DNA of 64,000 nucleotides from assembly GCA_022843905.1 (NCBI GenBank), contig JALHMT010000003.1:1-64000 (forward strand). Reading direction: 5' to 3'. The DNA is from Rubrivivax sp. GTDB lineage: Bacteria > Pseudomonadota > Gammaproteobacteria > Burkholderiales > Burkholderiaceae_C. A model generated the notes under the pieces. The model was not told the DNA's origin. It worked only from the letters and a program-made list of their open reading frames with translations, and searched no databases. Positions 61,457 to 64,000 of the stretch are shown here, piece after piece (position 1 is the first letter of the stretch; the number at the start of each line of letters is the position of its first letter). The translations under genes and the position numbers were made by a program.

Positions 61457-63346
61457 ATGATCCTGACCCTGCTGGCCGTCTCGCTGAACGACAAGCCGCT
61501 GACGCAGCCGATCACGGCCCGCTTCGACGGCAGCGGCGGCTCGATCGGCCGCGCCGACCACAACACGCTGGCGCTGCCCGATCCCGAACGATTCATCTCA
61601 CGGCTGCAGGCCGAGGTGGTGGCCACCGGCGGCGGCTATCTCATCCGCAACGTCGGCGTGGCCAACCCGATCCAGGTCGGCGGGCGTGCGCTGTCCAGCG
61701 GTGAGACGGCGATGCTGCAGCATGGCGACCAGATCCGCATCGGCGGCTACCTGCTCAAGGTGGAGTGTCGAGACGAAGCCGAAGGCCCCGACGACGACAG
61801 CACGCTCAGCACCAGGCTGAGGGCTTCGCGCCTGGCCGCCATGTCGGCCCCGGCTCCGGTGCCACGTCCGCCGGCGCAGATCACCCCCGCAGCCCCGCCG
61901 GCACCGGCAACGGCGCCCAGGCCGATGCCGGCAGCACCCGTATCCGGGCTGTCGAACGACAACCCGTTCGCCGACCTGCTCGGGCCCTCGCCGGGTCCGG
62001 CCAGCGACCCCTTCGCCGATCTGCTCGGGCCCTCGCCGTCATCCGCTCCCGCCTCGGTGTTCGCTTCGCCCGCGCCTCGGCCGCGCCCCGCTGCGCCGCT
62101 GCCCGGGTTCCTGCCAACGCCCTCGGGGGTGGACCCACGTTCGGCGGCCTTCGCCACGCCGGCCCCGGCGGCGCCCCATCGGCTGCCCGACGACTTCGAC
62201 CCCTTCGGCGCGCCGGCGCCCGCCAGCCCGCCGTTGGCCCCTGCGACACCGGTCGACCCCTTTGCAGACCTGATGCCGTCGACCGCCGTGCCGTCGATCG
62301 ATCAGGCTTTCGGTCTTGCCGATGCGGGCGGCGACAAGGGCAACGCCACGCGCGATCCGCTGGCTGACTTCATGGCCGATCTGGGTCCATCACCCCGACC
62401 GGGCGCCACGGGCCTGTCGACCGATCCGCTGGCCCTGTTCGGCGACGCACCCCCGGCGCCTTCTGCCGAGCCGGTCCAGCCCGATCACCTGCCGGCGCTC
62501 AACGCCGCCTACCAGCCTCCCAAGGTCGTGACGCCAGCGACATCGAAGGTGCCTTCGCCGCAGGCACCGCCCCGGCCGGCCCCGCCGGTGATGCTGGACG
62601 CGCTGCCACCGGCGCCACCAGCGTCCGCGCCGACCGTCCGGCCGCCGCAGACGGCGCCGAGACCGCAGCCCGGCGGGCTGGCGTCGGTACCGGCTCGCGC
62701 CACAGCCCCCAGTGCGGCCCCCAGCGCCTCCGCCTCATCGCAAGACGCCGAGGCCTTGTGGGCGGCCTTCTGTGACGGTGCCGGAGTGCAGTTGCCGCTG
62801 CCGGCAGGGGCCGGCCCGGAACGCATGCGCCAGATCGGCATGATCATGCGCAGCGCGGTCGAAGGCACGCTGCAGCTGATGGCCGTGCGTGCCAGCACCA
62901 AGCATGAGCTGCGCGCTGCCGTGACGATGATCCAGCAGCGCAGCAACAACCCGCTGAAGTTCTCGCCCGACGCCGGCTCGGGCATCGAGCAGCTGGTGCA
63001 GCCGCCGATGCGCGGCTTCCTCGACGGACCGGCGGCGATGGACGACGCGATGCACGACCTCGTCGGTCACTCGATCGGCACCGTGGCCGGCATGCGCGCC
63101 GCCATCGAAGGCATGCTGGGCCGCTTCGACCCGGCCGAACTGGAAGCCAAGCTTGCGGGTGGATCGATGCTTGACAGCCTGCTGCCGATGAACCGCCGGG
63201 CGCGCCTGTGGGACCTTTACCTGCAGCACCACAGCGCCATCCGCGAGGAGGCCCAGGAAGACTTCCACAACCTGTTCGGCAAGGCCTTCCTGGCGGCCTA
63301 CGAGCAGCAGATCGAACGACTGAAGGCCGACAAGGCGCGGCGATGA
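61457..63346 (+). CDS. tagH: Type VI secretion FHA-domain protein, TagH type
   Basis: Protein of 629 residues. An N-terminal FHA domain (about 1–102, with GSIGRADHN and ISRLQAEV as phosphothreonine-binding loops) is followed by a long Pro/Ala-rich linker. The linker carries repeated DPFADLLG-type motifs (about 175–345). A helical C-terminal domain (about 435–629) is typical of VI_FHA proteins (LMAVRASTKHELRAAVTMIQ, NNPLKFSPD, FHNLFGKAFLAAYEQQIERLK). FHA proteins of this type are switched by a PpkA-like kinase to start type VI assembly. The stop overlaps the phosphatase start (ATGA). Confidence 0.93.
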   Translation: MILTLLAVSLNDKPLTQPITARFDGSGGSIGRADHNTLALPDPERFISRLQAEVVATGGGYLIRNVGVANPIQVGGRALSSGETAMLQHGDQIRIGGYLLKVECRDEAEGPDDDSTLSTRLRASRLAAMSAPAPVPRPPAQITPAAPPAPATAPRPMPAAPVSGLSNDNPFADLLGPSPGPASDPFADLLGPSPSSAPASVFASPAPRPRPAAPLPGFLPTPSGVDPRSAAFATPAPAAPHRLPDDFDPFGAPAPASPPLAPATPVDPFADLMPSTAVPSIDQAFGLADAGGDKGNATRDPLADFMADLGPSPRPGATGLSTDPLALFGDAPPAPSAEPVQPDHLPALNAAYQPPKVVTPATSKVPSPQAPPRPAPPVMLDALPPAPPASAPTVRPPQTAPRPQPGGLASVPARATAPSAAPSASASSQDAEALWAAFCDGAGVQLPLPAGAGPERMRQIGMIMRSAVEGTLQLMAVRASTKHELRAAVTMIQQRSNNPLKFSPDAGSGIEQLVQPPMRGFLDGPAAMDDAMHDLVGHSIGTVAGMRAAIEGMLGRFDPAELEAKLAGGSMLDSLLPMNRRARLWDLYLQHHSAIREEAQEDFHNLFGKAFLAAYEQQIERLKADKARR

Positions 63347-64000
63347 GAGACGTGCGCATCGCCAGCTGCAGCCTCACCGGCTCCCGCAGCCACAACGAGG
63401 ACGACCTGCGCTTCGGCGCCGGGCAGCACGGCCGCTACGCCGTGCTGGCCGACGGCGCGGGCGGCCACCGCCGCGGCGCGGAGGCGGCACGCCGTGCGGT
63501 CGAATGCATCGAACGACTGATGACCGGAGGCGGGCTCGACTTCAACCCGGCCAGCCTGACCGCCATGGTGCGACAGGCCCACCGCGTGGTCCAGGCGCAC
63601 CAGGAGACAGGCCCGGCCGAAGCGCGAATGCACAGCACGCTGGTGGCGCTGTGGATCGACGCCAGCGCAGGCCACGCCTTGTGGAGCCACGTCGGTGACT
63701 CGCGCCTGTACCGCATCCGACACCGCCGAACGGACGTCATCACGTCGGACGACAGCGTGGTGCAACGCATGGTGCAGTCCGGGCTGATCAGCGCCGAGGT
63801 GGCGCGCCACCATCCCCAGAAGAACCAGCTTGTCGCCGCGCTGGGCATCGAAGGCGATATCGAGCCGCACACCGTGGTGCGACCTGTCGAAGTGCTGGAA
63901 GGTGACGCCTTCCTCCTGTGCAGCGATGGCTGGTGGGAGCCGATCGACGAGGCAGCGCTGATCGACAGCCTGTCCAGTGCGCTGACGCCGGAAGACTGGC
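63343..64000 (+). CDS. PP2C-type protein phosphatase, 3' end cut by window
   Basis: First 219 residues of a PPM/PP2C phosphatase that runs past the window end. Motifs are SHNEDD, LADGAGGHRRG (metal aspartate, DGxGG), HSTLVAL, SHVGDSRLYR and LCSDGWWE. It removes phosphate from Thr or Ser and in type VI systems (PppA) opposes the PpkA kinase. Its start overlaps the FHA gene stop, so the regulator and its phosphatase are co-translated. It is probably cytoplasmic, as no signal is seen. Confidence 0.94.
   Translation, partial: MRDVRIASCSLTGSRSHNEDDLRFGAGQHGRYAVLADGAGGHRRGAEAARRAVECIERLMTGGGLDFNPASLTAMVRQAHRVVQAHQETGPAEARMHSTLVALWIDASAGHALWSHVGDSRLYRIRHRRTDVITSDDSVVQRMVQSGLISAEVARHHPQKNQLVAALGIEGDIEPHTVVRPVEVLEGDAFLLCSDGWWEPIDEAALIDSLSSALTPEDW

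Overview
The window is a very GC-rich, tightly packed bacterial chromosome segment. Its gene content points to a betaproteobacterium of the order Burkholderiales, most like the Rubrivivax/Leptothrix/Ideonella group. Signs of this are the glnA–ntrB–ntrC block with a small secreted-protein gene inside it, several chemoreceptors with Pro/Ala-rich tails, and an integral-membrane chemoreceptor type common in that order. No tRNA, rRNA or CRISPR array was recognised. The base-composition statements are by eye and were not computed.

Bases 1–6.1 kb hold the end of a chemotaxis operon: a 5'-cut cheA, a chemoreceptor ending in a DWETF tether, cheW, a membrane-embedded chemoreceptor, and then the wreck of a further chemoreceptor (a Cache fragment joined to a tail ending in DWETF). 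A two-copy GC-rich hairpin element follows. From 6.3 to 14 kb come a YbbP-like FtsX permease, a DODA-type dioxygenase, a small membrane protein, adenine deaminase, a PAS (Aer-like) chemoreceptor and an RlpA-like protein. From 14 to 23.5 kb an MFS exporter, miaA and a LolD-type ATPase overlap one another. An FtsX permease and an AttH/CrtC lipocalin-like protein lie further downstream, separated from that ATPase by a secreted/membrane gene pair and a di-iron MBL-fold protein. A GGDEF protein with a ruined active site faces an MsbA-like exporter.

From 25.5 to 31.8 kb are thyA–folA and the nitrogen regulation block glnA–(secreted protein)–ntrB–ntrC on the minus strand. The glnA upstream region carries a good sigma-54 promoter and an NtrC box. 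From 31.8 to 37.1 kb there is a minus-strand run of six genes: MoaB/CinA-like, EI24, sterol desaturase, polysaccharide deacetylase, YVTN propeller and AIM24 type. It is followed by an intact diguanylate cyclase, crcB and a large lipoprotein.

The accessory part is 41.2–49.6 kb. A type VI secretion cargo module reads vgrG, DUF6484, a DUF2169 adaptor, a degenerate ketosynthase-like protein, a PAAR-like protein fused to a putative SHH-type nuclease toxin, and a beta-propeller protein that is the candidate immunity factor. These genes are nearly all overlapping or closely spaced, and the last three look less GC-rich. Behind the module lies debris: a 5'-truncated IS630 transposase, a 61-bp tandem duplication, a ribbon-helix-helix antitoxin gene broken by a stop, and the C-terminal half of a DUF4143 ATPase.

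After the debris come a single-chain acyl-CoA carboxylase and an SMP-30 lactonase. From 54 kb to the end is a phosphosignalling and cell-envelope cluster of type VI secretion character: a transmembrane Ser/Thr kinase with repeated ATQ/ATL motifs, a LysM-like/deacetylase lipoprotein, a TPR lipoprotein, a LysM lipoprotein, a HEAT-repeat protein, an FHA protein (TagH type) and a PP2C phosphatase cut by the window end. Kinase, FHA and phosphatase together match the threonine phosphorylation switch known from type VI systems.
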